A stretch of 64,000 bases of DNA from Cryobacterium sp. (GCA_019638935.1 JAHBSW010000001.1:1-64000); one strand, 5' to 3'. Shown: positions 27,315-36,328, counted from the stretch's first letter. Numbers and translations are program-made. Notes: a model not told the origin generated them from the sequence alone.

Positions 27315-29149
27315 CCGTGCAGGATGCAGGGGTCGCCGTGGTTGCGCCGGTGACGGTACCCGACAGCGCGGGTGTGCTGCGCGTCGACGAGCTGGGGGTG
27401 TCACGGGTCAGGCACGGGGTGCGCGAACCAATTGTGAGCGGCGTCGGCTTCGAGCTGCGGCCCGGCGAGACCATCGGGATCGTGGGGGAGTCGGGCAGCG
27501 GCAAGTCGCTCACCGCGAAGTCGTTGATCGGCCTGCTGCCGAGCAATCTGCAGGCGTCGGGGCACGTCAGCTTCGGCGGCGAGTCGCTGCTGGATGCGGG
27601 CGAGGCAAGGATGCGCTCGATTCGCGGGTCCGTCGTCTCGATGGTGCTGCAGGATCCGTTCACCATGCTGCATCCGCTGCACCGCGTGGGGCAGACGATC
27701 GCGGAGTCGCTGCCGAAGACTGTGCGTCGCGACCGTGCCCGCCTGCGCTCGGAGATCACCCTGCGCCTCGCCGAGGTCGGACTGGACGCCGATGTCGCGC
27801 GGCTGCGCACCTTCGAGCTCTCGGGCGGGATGCGCCAGCGGGTGGGGATCGCCGCCGCGCTGGCGAAGGATCCCGCGATGCTGATCGCCGACGAGCCGAC
27901 GACGGCACTCGACGCGAGCGTGCAGCGGGAGGTGCTCGACCTGCTCGCCGAACTCCAGCGGGCGCGCGGGATGAGCCTGCTGCTCATCACCCACGACCTG
28001 CACGTGGCGTTCGGGGTGTGCGACCGCATCATGGTGCTCTACGCGGGCACGATGATGGAGCTGGGGCCTGCGGAGCAGCTGCGGTCTGACCCGCGGCATC
28101 CGTACACCCGTGCTCTCATCCGCGCGACACCGCCCATCACCCACGTGCTGGAGCGATTCGACAGCATCGAGGGGCAGGTTCCGGCGCTCTCGGACGTGGC
28201 CGAGCAGTGCGCGTTCGCGGCGCGGTGCGCGTTCGCGGTCGAAGCGTGCCGCACGGCGCGATCCCCGCTTGTCTCGGTCGGTGACGGTCACTCGGTGGCG
28301 TGCATCCGGCAGGAGCTCGTCCGGTCGTCGCTCGATATGGCGCCCGAGGGGTCGGGCTCGTTCTCGTTGACCCCGATCGAGACGGGTGGCCAGGTCGTGG
28401 CGAGGGTGGCGGGGCTCACCAAGACCTTCCGCGGCGGTTCGCGCGCGACATCCGCCCGCCCCGCGCTCGCGCGTGTCGACTTCGTGATCGAGCCGGGGGA
28501 GTCGGTGGGCCTCGTCGGCGGCACCGGCTCGGGCAAGTCGACGATCGCGCGCTGCATGATGGGCCTCACCACTCCCGACGGGGGAACGATCGAGATCGAC
28601 GGCGTCGACGTGAGCGACTTCGCGCGGCTCACAGCGGCATGTCGCCGCGAGGTGTACCGGTCGGTGCAGATGGTGTTTCAAGACCCCTACGCGTCGCTGA
28701 ACCCCGCGCTCACGATCGGCGCGACACTGGCGGAGGCGCTGGGCGTGCGCGAGTCTGGTGACGTGGACGTTGAGGGGCTTCTCGAACAGGTCGGCCTGCC
28801 GGCGGCCTACCAGAATCGGCGCCCCCAGGCTCTGTCGGGCGGTGAGCGCCAGCGGGTCGCCATCGCGCGCGCCCTCGCCGTGAAGCCACGACTGCTGATC
28901 TGCGACGAACCGGTCGCCGCACTCGACGTCTCGGTACAGGCCCAGATTCTCGAGCTGCTGCGCGAAAGGCAGGAGGCGCTGGGGATGAGCATGCTGTTCA
29001 TCACCCACGACCTCGCGGTGGTGCGCCAGATGACGTCGAGGCTTCTCGTCTGCCATCGCGGCAGTATTGTCGAGTCGGGTGCGACGGGCGCGGTTCTGGA
29101 TGAGCCGCAGCATCCTTACACCCGGGCGCTTCGGGAGGCGGTGGCATGA
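27311..29149 (+). CDS. ABC transporter ATP-binding protein with two ATPase domains
   Basis: 612 aa, a tandem fusion of DppD- and DppF-like ATPases. Domain 1 (about 20-290) has Walker A GESGSGKS, signature LSGGMRQR and Walker [12 protein letters not shown], then the Cys-rich oligopeptide extension [14 protein letters not shown]. Domain 2 (about 360-605) has Walker A GGTGSGKS, signature LSGGERQR and Walker [12 protein letters not shown]. It powers the two permeases encoded just before. GntR gene overlap is 4 bp. Confidence 0.94.
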   Translation: MTVQDAGVAVVAPVTVPDSAGVLRVDELGVSRVRHGVREPIVSGVGFELRPGETIGIVGESGSGKSLTAKSLIGLLPSNLQASGHVSFGGESLLDAGEARMRSIRGSVVSMVLQDPFTMLHPLHRVGQTIAESLPKTVRRDRARLRSEITLRLAEVGLDADVARLRTFELSGGMRQRVGIAAALAKDPAMLIADEPTTALDASVQREVLDLLAELQRARGMSLLLITHDLHVAFGVCDRIMVLYAGTMMELGPAEQLRSDPRHPYTRALIRATPPITHVLERFDSIEGQVPALSDVAEQCAFAARCAFAVEACRTARSPLVSVGDGHSVACIRQELVRSSLDMAPEGSGSFSLTPIETGGQVVARVAGLTKTFRGGSRATSARPALARVDFVIEPGESVGLVGGTGSGKSTIARCMMGLTTPDGGTIEIDGVDVSDFARLTAACRREVYRSVQMVFQDPYASLNPALTIGATLAEALGVRESGDVDVEGLLEQVGLPAAYQNRRPQALSGGERQRVAIARALAVKPRLLICDEPVAALDVSVQAQILELLRERQEALGMSMLFITHDLAVVRQMTSRLLVCHRGSIVESGATGAVLDEPQHPYTRALREAVA

Positions 29150-29898
29150 CGAGTCGGCAGGATGCTGAGAGGGAGGCCGTCGTGGAGCCCACAGGCAACG
29201 AGCCCGAGGAGGAGCAGGCCTCGTCGAGTCGGTTCGCCAGCGAGCGCGCCGCCGACCACCTGCGGCAGATGATCCTTGACGACCGGCTGCTGCCGGGGGA
29301 GCGCATTCGGCAGGAGGCCGTCGCACTCGAACTGGGCGCGAGTCGCCTGCCGGTGCGCGAGGCGCTGCGCATCCTCGAGGCCGAGGGGCTCGTCGTGCTC
29401 AAGGCCAACAGCGGCGCGCGCGTGGCGCGGATGGACTTCGCCGAGTGCGAGGCGATCTACAAGCTGCGCGAACGGGTGGAGCCCCTGGTTCTCGCCGAGA
29501 GCATCCCGTATCTGACGGACGAGACCGTCGACGAGCTGGATCGGCTGCAGGCGGGCATCGAGTCGGCACCGGATCTCGCGACGTTCCTGTCGCTCGACCG
29601 CGAGCTGCACCTGCTCACCTACAGCGGCTGCCCGATTCCAAGGCTCGTGGCGATGGCCCACCAGTTCTGGAACACGACGCAGCACTACCGGGGCGCGTTC
29701 ATCCGCCTGCGCGGGTGGCCGCAGAACATGGAGATCAACACGGCCGACCACCGGCTGCTGCTCGATGCGATCCGGCGGCGCAGCGTGGAGGACGCCGAGC
29801 AGGTGCTGGCGGCGCACATCCGGCGCACGCGCAAGGAGCTGGCCTCGCATCCGGAGATCTTCGAGGCGGGGCACTCGCATCCGGCGTGGAAGTCGTGA
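29146..29898 (+). CDS. GntR/FadR-family transcriptional regulator (FCD domain)
   Basis: 250 aa. A winged helix-turn-helix lies at about residues 30-98 (RIRQEAVALELGASRLPVRE), followed by an all-helical FCD effector domain with metal-site His residues (ELHLLTYSG, HRLLLDAI). The acidic N-terminal 28 residues are extra. Located inside the transporter operon it probably controls, with both ends overlapping neighbours by 4 bp. GTAACAA motifs in the region before 22983 are possible sites, unproven. Confidence 0.88.
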   Translation: MTSRQDAEREAVVEPTGNEPEEEQASSSRFASERAADHLRQMILDDRLLPGERIRQEAVALELGASRLPVREALRILEAEGLVVLKANSGARVARMDFAECEAIYKLRERVEPLVLAESIPYLTDETVDELDRLQAGIESAPDLATFLSLDRELHLLTYSGCPIPRLVAMAHQFWNTTQHYRGAFIRLRGWPQNMEINTADHRLLLDAIRRRSVEDAEQVLAAHIRRTRKELASHPEIFEAGHSHPAWKS

Positions 29899-30695
29899 GA
29901 GGCGTGTCCGCTTCAGGGGCGGTCTCGTCGCCCGTGTTGAACTGGTCGAGCGTGGGCTCGGGGCATCCGCTGCTCCTCATTCAGGGGCTCGGCTATCCGG
30001 CGCAGATGTGGTTCCGTCTGGCGCCACTGCTGGAGCCGCACTTCCGGGTGATCACCTTCGACAACCGCGGCATCGCACACAACCACGACCTGCCGGTGGA
30101 GGGGCTGACGATCGAGACGATGGCAGCGGACGCCGCATCAGTCATCGCGGCGAGCGGCGAGACGCGGGTGACGGTGGTGGGGGCGAGCCTGGGCGGCATC
30201 GTGGCGCAGGAACTCGCGCTGGCCTACCCCGGGCTGGTGGATTCGCTCGTGCTGCTCTCGACGCACACGGCGGACGAGCACGCGGTGTCGGCGGACGCGG
30301 ACGTGCTGCGCAGCATGGCGAGCCGGTCCGGCGTTGCGGGGGAGGCCGGCCTACGGGTGTCGATCCCGTACGCCTACTCACCGTCGACCCCTTCGTGGCT
30401 CATCGAGGGAGACATCGCGTGCCGCGCGAGGTGGCCCGAGGCGCCCCAGACCTATGACGCGCAGCTGGCAGCGGCGGCAGCCTATCGGGGCTCATGGGAG
30501 CGGTTGGCGTCGATCGAGTGCGCCACGCTGGTGCTGCACGGGTCGGCGGATGCGCTCGTTCCGGTCGAGAACGGGCGGCGGATCGCCGACCGCATCCCGG
30601 GTGCGCGCTTCGCGGTTGCGGAGGGCGCGGGCCACAATCTGTTCTCGGAGCGCGCCGAGTTCGTGGCGGAGCAGGTCTCGGCTTTTCTCGGCTGA
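29895..30695 (+). CDS. alpha/beta hydrolase, second in the operon
   Basis: 266 aa. Nucleophile Ser98 in the elbow GASLGG, oxyanion region IQGLGYPAQMW, acid in HGSADALVPVENG and catalytic His in GAGHNLFSE. The GTG at 29895 overlaps the GntR stop; another GTG three codons later is possible. It differs clearly from the hydrolase at 24629, so the operon encodes two distinct hydrolytic steps. Similar to 3-oxoadipate enol-lactonase-like enzymes in layout, but the substrate is not known. Confidence 0.85.
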   Translation: MRGVSASGAVSSPVLNWSSVGSGHPLLLIQGLGYPAQMWFRLAPLLEPHFRVITFDNRGIAHNHDLPVEGLTIETMAADAASVIAASGETRVTVVGASLGGIVAQELALAYPGLVDSLVLLSTHTADEHAVSADADVLRSMASRSGVAGEAGLRVSIPYAYSPSTPSWLIEGDIACRARWPEAPQTYDAQLAAAAAYRGSWERLASIECATLVLHGSADALVPVENGRRIADRIPGARFAVAEGAGHNLFSERAEFVAEQVSAFLG

Positions 30696-30770
30696 TCGGG
30701 GGCGGGGCCGTTGTCTGCTGTCCCGGCTCGGCGGTCTTGGCTTGGTGGGATGCTGGCCCCGTGATCGTGG

Positions 30771-30776
30771 TAGTTT
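30771..30776 (+). promoter_or_regulatory. -10 box of leaderless SDR promoter
   Basis: TAGTTT lies exactly six bases before the ATG at 30783. No ribosome site precedes the start. Confidence 0.45.
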
Positions 30777-30782
30777 TCAGCC

Positions 30783-31571
30783 ATGTCGGCTGCTGCTTCG
30801 AGGCTCGCGGGGAGGACGATTCTCGTCACCGGGAGTGGCTCGGGCATCGGCGCCGCGCTCGCTCGGGGCTTCGCAGCGGAGTCGGCGAACGTCGTGCTCG
30901 CGGGCAAGAGTCTCGACTCGGTGGAGGCGATGGCGGCGTCGATCGTGGAGGCCGGGGGCGTGGCCTCGGCGGTGCGGGTGGATGTCACGAGCCGCGAGGA
31001 CGTGCGGGCGGGCATCGCTCACGCCGTCACCGAATTCGGTCGACTCGACGCCTACTTCAACAACGTCGGCGGCGCGAAGCCGATGAGGTTTCTTGAGGTC
31101 ACGGAGGATGACTTCGACGAGGCGCTGAGGCTCAATGCGCTGAGCGTGCTCATCGGCACGCAGGAGGCCGGCAAGCACTTCATCGCGCAGGGTGGTGGCG
31201 GCAAGGTGGTCAACACGGGCTCGGTTGCGGGTCGTAGTGGAACCCCGAATGTCGCCCCGTACGCGGCGGCGAAGGCTGCCGTGGTGTCGCTCACGCAGGC
31301 GGGGGCACGCGCACTGGCGCCCCACGGGGTGACGGTGAACGCGTTCGCGCCGGGCGTTGTCGATACGCCACTGTGGGCTCGTCTCGATGGGGACCTCCAG
31401 CGGATGGGGGAGGAGGGTTCGGGCTTCCACGCGGTCGCGGGTCGCATCCTGTTGGGGCGTCCGGCTGATCCGGACGATATCGTTCCGACCGCGGTCTTTC
31501 TGGCGTCCGCGGACTCGGACTACATCACGGGCCAGGTGATCGCGGTCGACGGCGGGATGCTGCTCGCCTAG
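30783..31571 (+). CDS. short-chain dehydrogenase/reductase
   Basis: 262 aa classical SDR. Cofactor motif TGSGSGIG at residues 16-23, NNVG at 93-96, and the catalytic triad Ser147, Tyr160 and Lys164 (YAAAK). The C-terminal GQVIAVDGGM motif is typical. It oxidises or reduces an alcohol/ketone with NAD(P)H; substrate unknown. It has its own leaderless promoter 87 bp after the transporter operon. Its TAG stop is the complement of the stop of the convergent gene. Confidence 0.9.
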   Translation: MSAAASRLAGRTILVTGSGSGIGAALARGFAAESANVVLAGKSLDSVEAMAASIVEAGGVASAVRVDVTSREDVRAGIAHAVTEFGRLDAYFNNVGGAKPMRFLEVTEDDFDEALRLNALSVLIGTQEAGKHFIAQGGGGKVVNTGSVAGRSGTPNVAPYAAAKAAVVSLTQAGARALAPHGVTVNAFAPGVVDTPLWARLDGDLQRMGEEGSGFHAVAGRILLGRPADPDDIVPTAVFLASADSDYITGQVIAVDGGMLLA

Positions 31572-32182
31572 TTCTCGCGCACCGGCTGCCGCAGCACCGT
31601 CTTGAGCTTCGCGGCCTCGACCTTGCGCGGGTCGCTGAGATAGATCTCGTGGTGCTTTCCGCGCAGCGCGAGGCCCTGCGACGCGGCGAACTCGTGCATC
31701 CGCTCGATCACCGGCGCCTCCTCGTCGTAGGAACCGATGTGCATGGTCTGCACGCTGAGCCCCTCGGCAAATCGTTCGAACCGCACGAGCCCTAGTGCGG
31801 GGAGCTGCTTCTTCCTTCGGACGCCGGCGATTGCGGCATCCACCAGGTCAGCGGTGATCCAGTCGGGCTGGTGGATCATCATGGTCCACGACCACGCGTC
31901 CTTTGCTCGGGCGCTGAAGACCGAGAGGTCGTCGGCCCACCAGAGCCCCTCCAGTGGCGCGACGATGTGCACGCGGTCGAGCTGCTTCTTCGCCGCGAAG
32001 CGCACCGCATACGACACGGAGTAGAGCGCTTCGACGGCGTCGCGGTAGGCATCCGCGGTGTTGGGGTTTCCGCGGCCGTCGACGCAGAGGTAGGCGAACT
32101 CGGGAACGTCGACGATCGCGAACTCCCCGGGCTTGGGCGCGTAGAGCGCGCGGTGCTCCTTCTTGACGTCGTAGGTCTGCAT
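31568..32182 (-). CDS. GyrI-like domain protein
   Basis: 204 aa from the ATG at 32182 (a GTG at 32224 would add 14 residues). The sequence fits the GyrI-like small-molecule-binding fold: the start MQTYDVKKEHRALYAPK, the GRGNPN loop, and the segments VHIVAPLEGLWWAD and GSYDEEAPVIERMHEFA are typical of stand-alone GyrI-like proteins. These bind or hydrolyse small hydrophobic molecules; no helix-turn-helix is present. Converges on the SDR gene with a 4-bp tail overlap. Confidence 0.75.
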   Translation of the reverse strand: MQTYDVKKEHRALYAPKPGEFAIVDVPEFAYLCVDGRGNPNTADAYRDAVEALYSVSYAVRFAAKKQLDRVHIVAPLEGLWWADDLSVFSARAKDAWSWTMMIHQPDWITADLVDAAIAGVRRKKQLPALGLVRFERFAEGLSVQTMHIGSYDEEAPVIERMHEFAASQGLALRGKHHEIYLSDPRKVEAAKLKTVLRQPVREN

Positions 32183-32235
32183 CAGACCATTGTGCGGGTT
32201 CAGGATACCGAGGCGAGGTGTCACCCAAGAAGGTA

Positions 32236-32277
32236 GTGTCTAGAAAACTTGACACCTTGTAAAAGTAGCTTTACAGT
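32236..32277 (+). promoter_or_regulatory. consensus promoter with two overlapping inverted repeats
   Basis: TTGACA (32249-32254), a 17-bp spacer and TACAGT (32272-32277) form the best sigma-70-type promoter of the window. GTGTC (32236-32240) and GACAC (32251-32255) flank the -35, and TGTAAA (32258-32263) and TTTACA (32270-32275) cover the spacer and -10. These are likely operators, probably for the XRE protein encoded in the same operon. Confidence 0.75.
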
Positions 32278-32311
32278 GATGATGTCAAACAAACTTTACC
32301 AAGGAGGAGCA

Positions 32312-32737
32312 ATGGCGTCGGCGGAGCGCATGGCGTGGCAATACGGGTTAATCGCGATCGCGGGGTACTCGGTCTATCTGGGTCTGATCCTTTCGCAGGC
32401 AGGATCATCCCCTCTGGTCGAGGTCGACTACGTCTGGCCGATGGTGTGGACGATAGGCGGTGCGATCGTCGGCGCGATCGTGCTGTCGATTCTCGTGGCC
32501 ATGTTCTTTCCGAAGGACGCGGGCAAGGAGGACGTCCGCGACAAGGAGATCGGCCGCTTCGGCGACAACGTCGGCAACGGGTTCGTGGTGGCCGGCGCGC
32601 TCGCGGCGCTCGTCATGGCGCTGCTCGAGTGGGATCACTTCTGGATCGCGAACGTGATCTACCTCGGGTTCGTGCTGTCGGGCATCCTGTCGTCGATCGC
32701 GCGCATCGCGGCGTACCGGTGGGGCTTTCAGCGATGA
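32312..32737 (+). CDS. four-helix membrane protein of unknown function
   Basis: 141 aa, with about four hydrophobic segments near residues 10-30, 45-65, 88-108 and 112-135, and a charged loop ([22 protein letters not shown]) between the second and third. Excellent ribosome site AAGGAGGA; the ATG at 32312 is therefore chosen over earlier in-frame starts. Small membrane proteins paired with an 83-aa XRE regulator are a recurrent arrangement, often annotated as DUF2178-like; I cannot assign a role. Stop overlaps the next start (ATGA). Confidence 0.8.
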   Translation: MASAERMAWQYGLIAIAGYSVYLGLILSQAGSSPLVEVDYVWPMVWTIGGAIVGAIVLSILVAMFFPKDAGKEDVRDKEIGRFGDNVGNGFVVAGALAALVMALLEWDHFWIANVIYLGFVLSGILSSIARIAAYRWGFQR

Positions 32738-32985
32738 CGAAGTCGACGAGGGTGACCAACGACATCCGTCGCCTGCGATTCGCGCACGGCGAGCTGACCC
32801 AGGCGGAACTGGCCGACCGGGTGGGCGTGACGCGGCAGACGATCATCGCGATCGAGCAGGGCAAGTACTCGCCGTCGCTGGAGATGGCGTTCCAGATCGC
32901 GAGGGTGTTCGGCGTGCCGCTGGACGAGGTTTTTCAGTACCCGGATGCCGGGGCGGCGTCCGAGACGACGAAGGGTAAGAGATGA
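32734..32985 (+). CDS. small XRE-family helix-turn-helix regulator
   Basis: 83 aa, essentially one HTH domain: [44 protein letters not shown] sequence at residues 11-50, then a short Cro/C1-like end with PLDEVFQYP. Such YgzD/YvaO-like proteins usually repress their own operon; the inverted repeats over the promoter at 32236-32277 are the likely target. Overlaps both neighbours by 4 bp. Confidence 0.88.
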   Translation: MTKSTRVTNDIRRLRFAHGELTQAELADRVGVTRQTIIAIEQGKYSPSLEMAFQIARVFGVPLDEVFQYPDAGAASETTKGKR

Positions 32986-33941
32986 AGGCAGTGGTGCAGG
33001 ACAAGTACGGCTGGGCCGAGGTGCTGCAGGTTCGCGAGGTCGGGCGGCCGGAGCCGGCCGCAGGCGAGGTGCTCGTGCGCGTGAGGGCGGCCTCGCTCAA
33101 TATGGCCGACTGGCACCTCATGGCGGGCGAGCCGACCATCATGCGCCTGGGATTCGGGTTCGGCAGACCGAAGAGTCCCACGCGCGGCTCGGATGTGGCC
33201 GGTGTCATCGAGCAGATCGGCACGGGCGTGACCGAGCTCGCGGTGGGTGACGAGGTGTTCGGGTCGGCATCCGGAACCTTTGCCGAGTTTGCCGTAGCGA
33301 AGGTCGGGCGTCTGGTGCTCAAGCCCGCGACGGTGTCGTTCGAGCACGCAGCGGCGACGCCCATGGCGGGCTACACCGCGCTGCAGGCTGTGCGGGACAG
33401 TGGCATGGTGCAGACGGGTCAGCGCGTGCTCGTGACGGGAGCGGGCGGCGGTGTCGGCTCGTTCGCGGTGCAGCTCGCGAAGCACTTCGGTGCGCACGTG
33501 ACGGGCGTGTGCAGCACGGCGAAGATCGAGCTCGTGAGCTCGCTCGGCGCTGACGCGGTGATCGACTACACGGCGCAGCCGCTCGTGGGAGAGTTCGACG
33601 TCATCATCGACACGGGCGGTGGACGGTCGCTGTCGGTGCTGCGCTCGCATCTGACCCCGCGCGGCATCGCCGTGCTCGTGGGCGACGAGAGCGGCAGTCG
33701 CACCTGGGGGCCGATCGGGCGCACCCTGCAGGCGGCGATGTGGTCGCCGTTCGTGGGGCAGAAGCTCATCGGTCTGCTCGCACTCGAGCGACAGGCGGAC
33801 CTAGTGGATCTCGCCGAACTGCTCGAGTCGGGTGCGATCGCACCGACCATAGATCGCGTCTTCCCGCTCGACGAGACTCGGGATGCGATGGCTCGCCTCG
33901 CAGCGGGCTCCGCGCGCGGCAAGCTGGTCGTGGTGCCCTAG
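32982..33941 (+). CDS. zinc-independent alcohol dehydrogenase / quinone oxidoreductase family protein
   Basis: 319 aa medium-chain reductase. The N-terminal GroES-like domain has the [12 protein letters not shown] segment, and the Rossmann motif [17 protein letters not shown] is at about residues 151-167. No structural zinc cysteines are visible, which points to an NADPH-dependent quinone or enone reductase. Third gene of the membrane protein-XRE operon, so it is probably induced by whatever the XRE protein senses. Followed directly by a REP-like repeat. Confidence 0.87.
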   Translation: MKAVVQDKYGWAEVLQVREVGRPEPAAGEVLVRVRAASLNMADWHLMAGEPTIMRLGFGFGRPKSPTRGSDVAGVIEQIGTGVTELAVGDEVFGSASGTFAEFAVAKVGRLVLKPATVSFEHAAATPMAGYTALQAVRDSGMVQTGQRVLVTGAGGGVGSFAVQLAKHFGAHVTGVCSTAKIELVSSLGADAVIDYTAQPLVGEFDVIIDTGGGRSLSVLRSHLTPRGIAVLVGDESGSRTWGPIGRTLQAAMWSPFVGQKLIGLLALERQADLVDLAELLESGAIAPTIDRVFPLDETRDAMARLAAGSARGKLVVVP

Positions 33942-33950
33942 CGTGCCTTG

Positions 33951-34012
33951 CTGGTCGAGTAGCGCGAAGCGCGTATCGAGACCCCGCTTCCGGTTAGGCG
34001 GCAGGGTCTCGT
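33951..34012. repeat. REP-like repeat after the oxidoreductase gene
   Basis: CTGGTCGAGTAGCGCGAAGC and GCGTATCGAGACC form one full copy (33951-33983), with a partial inverted GGGTCTCG end at 34003-34010. Confidence 0.8.
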
Positions 34013-34133
34013 TGCGAAGTCGCGAACAATCTGAGACTGCCAATCGTCTGGGGGTCGTTGCCTATTGGCAGCGTACTGAGCGAACGTGAGTTGGAGCCAG
34101 CCCTTCAATCGTTAGAGCCGACACAGGCGTACC

Positions 34134-34673
34134 GTGGAGAAAGTGACCACCATACTCACGGTCGGGCACTCCACGCATCCGATCGACGAATTCATTGAGA
34201 TTCTGCGGGCGCACGAAATCCGCACCCTCGTGGATGTGCGCACCATCCCCAAGTCGCGCCACAACCCGCAGTTCGGTGAAAACGTGCTGCCCGGCAGCCT
34301 TGCGGAGGCGGGCATCCACTACGACCGCTTCGAAGAACTCGGCGGACTTCGCCACACCACCAAGACCTCGCCCAATACGGGTTGGCGCAACGCCTCGTTT
34401 CGTGGGTACGCGGACTACATGCAGACCGACGAGTTCGCCGCCGGCATCCAGCGTCTCATTGACCTCGCCGACCAGGCCGGGCCGCTCACCATCATGTGCG
34501 CTGAGGCCGTACCGTGGCGGTGCCACCGCAGCCTCATCGGTGACGCCCTCCTCGTCCGCGGCCACACCATTCTCGACATCATGACGGCCAAAGACGCCAA
34601 GCCCGAAACACTCACCAGCTTCGCCCGCGTCGACGGACTCGTCATCACCTACCCACCGACCGAGGACAGCTAA
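34134..34673 (+). CDS. DUF488 family protein
   Basis: 179 aa. The hallmark is the C-terminal CAEAVPWRCHR motif (Cys122, Cys130, His131), together with TVGHSTHPIDEFIEIL and DVRTIPKSRHNPQF at the N-terminus. Function of the family is not established; the Cys/His motif hints at redox or nucleic-acid chemistry. The start is uncertain: GTG at 34134 or GTG at 34143, the latter with a GGAG just upstream. It precedes a toxin-antitoxin pair but is separated from it by 125 bp. Confidence 0.8.
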   Translation: MEKVTTILTVGHSTHPIDEFIEILRAHEIRTLVDVRTIPKSRHNPQFGENVLPGSLAEAGIHYDRFEELGGLRHTTKTSPNTGWRNASFRGYADYMQTDEFAAGIQRLIDLADQAGPLTIMCAEAVPWRCHRSLIGDALLVRGHTILDIMTAKDAKPETLTSFARVDGLVITYPPTEDS

Positions 34674-34758
34674 CAGGTCCTGCACAGCCAGCGGAATCAG
34701 TCAACTTATCCACAAAAGCGGGCCTACCCTCTTCCGCTAACAGCCACATGGCTTAAAA

Positions 34759-34777
34759 TGGCTAAGTAAGTTAGCCA
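34759..34777. promoter_or_regulatory. operator-like palindrome upstream of the toxin-antitoxin pair
   Basis: TGGCTAA (34759-34765), GTAAG, TTAGCCA (34771-34777): perfect 7-bp arms. A further ATGGCT half-site lies at about 34748-34753, directly repeated. Phd-type antitoxins bind such palindromes over their own promoter. Confidence 0.7.
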
Positions 34778-34798
34778 GAATTCGACGAGGAGGACCGG

Positions 34799-35056
34799 GT
34801 GAAGAGAGTCAACATTCTCGAAGCGCGCAACAACCTATCGAAACTGGTCGCCGCCGTCGGCAACGGTCACGAAGTAGTGATCGCCAATCGAGGTAAGCCC
34901 GTCGTGCGACTTGTCGCCATCGTTGACGACGCCCCCAGCCACACCGCCAAGGAAGTCGCCCAATGGCTCGCCCACGACCCGGCACCTCGGCGTGCTCCTC
35001 GTACCGCTGAAGAGCTCGATCAGCAGATCAGCACCGAGCGCGAGGCGTGGGATTGA
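34799..35056 (+). CDS. Phd/YefM-type antitoxin
   Basis: 85 aa. The N-terminal fold KRVNILEARNNLSKLVAAVG and NRGKPVVRLVAI is typical of Phd/YefM antitoxins: N-terminal DNA-binding dimer, C-terminal flexible toxin-wrapping part rich in Glu and Arg. GTG start after GAGGAGGA. It neutralises the PIN toxin encoded immediately downstream (10-bp overlap) and probably represses the pair through the palindrome at 34759-34777. Confidence 0.9.
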   Translation: MKRVNILEARNNLSKLVAAVGNGHEVVIANRGKPVVRLVAIVDDAPSHTAKEVAQWLAHDPAPRRAPRTAEELDQQISTEREAWD

Positions 35057-35451
35057 TCTACCTGGACTCGTGCGTTGTCATCTATGCAGTCGAAGACGAC
35101 GGTTCGCGAGGTGACGCCGTGCGTCGAAGGCTCGCTGAGGCCGGCAACAGTGAAGTCGCCATCAGCCCGCTCGTCACACTTGAGTGTCTCGTCGGGCCGC
35201 TTCGCGACGACAACCTCGCGCTGCACGACCATTACCTTCGCGCGCTCCGCCAGTTCCGACAGCTAGCCCTTGAACCAGAGCACTATGTGCGGGCAGCCGG
35301 GCTGAGAGCACGCCACGGAATCAGAACACCGGATGCGCTGCACCTCGCTGCGGCGCAGATGCACGGATGCGACCAGCTATGGACCAACGATGACCGACTT
35401 GCCGCCGCATCCGCCGGTCTGGCCGTAGCGGTAACAGAAGCACAGCAGTAG
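35047..35451 (+). CDS. PIN-domain ribonuclease toxin (VapC-like)
   Basis: 134 aa. The acidic PIN catalytic set is complete: Asp7 (YLDSCVVIY), Glu46 (TLECLVG), Asp96 (TPDALHLA) and Asp115/Asp116 (TNDDRLAA). VapC toxins cleave specific tRNAs or rRNA when free of antitoxin. GTG start overlapping the antitoxin by 10 bp. The pair looks functional. Toxin of VapC type with Phd-type antitoxin is a known combination. Confidence 0.9.
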   Translation: MGLIYLDSCVVIYAVEDDGSRGDAVRRRLAEAGNSEVAISPLVTLECLVGPLRDDNLALHDHYLRALRQFRQLALEPEHYVRAAGLRARHGIRTPDALHLAAAQMHGCDQLWTNDDRLAAASAGLAVAVTEAQQ

Positions 35452-35551
35452 CTCGGAAACTCTCGGTTGCTGCAGACTTTCGCACACGGTGTCCGTGGAC
35501 GATCGGTACACACCGAGCGATTCGTGAGCGAGCAATCCTGGTGCACGCCGA

Positions 35552-36328
35552 TCACACCACGCGGTGCACCTTCCCGATCACCATCGGAATCAGCACCAGC
35601 GAACGCAGGTCGAACAGTGCGTGCACGATGATCGGCCACAGGATGCTTCCCGTCGCCAGGAACAGCACCATGAGCACCGCGCCGAACACGAGCGTTCCGA
35701 GCACGCCGCCGATGCCCTGATACGCGTGCATCGCGCCGAACACGACGAGGCTCACCACGACAGCCACGAGCGCGTTGCCGGTCACGGCGAAGAGCGCCGC
35801 GGGCAGTGCGAGGCGGAACAGCAGCTCCTCGACCACTCCAGCGTTGAGGGACAGCAGCCAGCCGTACTTCAACTCCGCCCGGTTGCGGGGGAGCAGCGCT
35901 TGGATGTCGCCGAGCGTCTCGATCTCGTCGTGCGGCTCTTTGCCCGCCCGGATGAGCAGGAACAGCAGAAAGACGACGAGCCCGATCGCACCGCCGATGA
36001 TGAAGCCTCGCACGAGGCTGCCACCGCTCTCGATCGCGTCCCGGAGTGCGACCATCGCAGGCCACCGCTCGACCTGCTCCAGCATGGGCCCGATGAACTG
36101 CCACACGAGCAGCAGCAGGATGCCCGCCGCCCCACCCAGCCAGGCGAACGACTCCAGCAGCCATTTGCGCAGCATCCGTTGCCGCCGTTTCGTGCTGCGG
36201 TAGCGCTTGAACAGGTGGTACTCGCGGCGGTCGCGCCGCACGGCACGCAGGATGAGCAGGCCTACGAGGGCCACGAGCACCGCGCCGATGATCCATGGGG
36301 CCATGGGGGCGTCGACGGACAGCACCAT
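35552..36328 (-). CDS. CPBP-family intramembrane metalloprotease
   Basis: 258 aa membrane protein with several hydrophobic segments. The CPBP/Rce1 motifs are present: VEELLFR (EExxxR, Glu167-Glu168), FGAMHAYQG and the HALFDL His. Members process membrane-bound substrates or confer bacteriocin immunity. The ATG at 36328 is preferred because GGAAGG lies just upstream; a GTG at 36358 would add ten residues. It converges with the PIN toxin gene. Confidence 0.83.
   Translation of the reverse strand: MVLSVDAPMAPWIIGAVLVALVGLLILRAVRRDRREYHLFKRYRSTKRRQRMLRKWLLESFAWLGGAAGILLLLVWQFIGPMLEQVERWPAMVALRDAIESGGSLVRGFIIGGAIGLVVFLLFLLIRAGKEPHDEIETLGDIQALLPRNRAELKYGWLLSLNAGVVEELLFRLALPAALFAVTGNALVAVVVSLVVFGAMHAYQGIGGVLGTLVFGAVLMVLFLATGSILWPIIVHALFDLRSLVLIPMVIGKVHRVV

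Noticed and set aside
35540..35570. Terminator between the PIN toxin and CPBP genes
   Set aside because: GGTGCAC/GTGCACC is a 7-bp repeat with a 17-base loop, no T-tract, and the right arm is coding; too weak to annotate.
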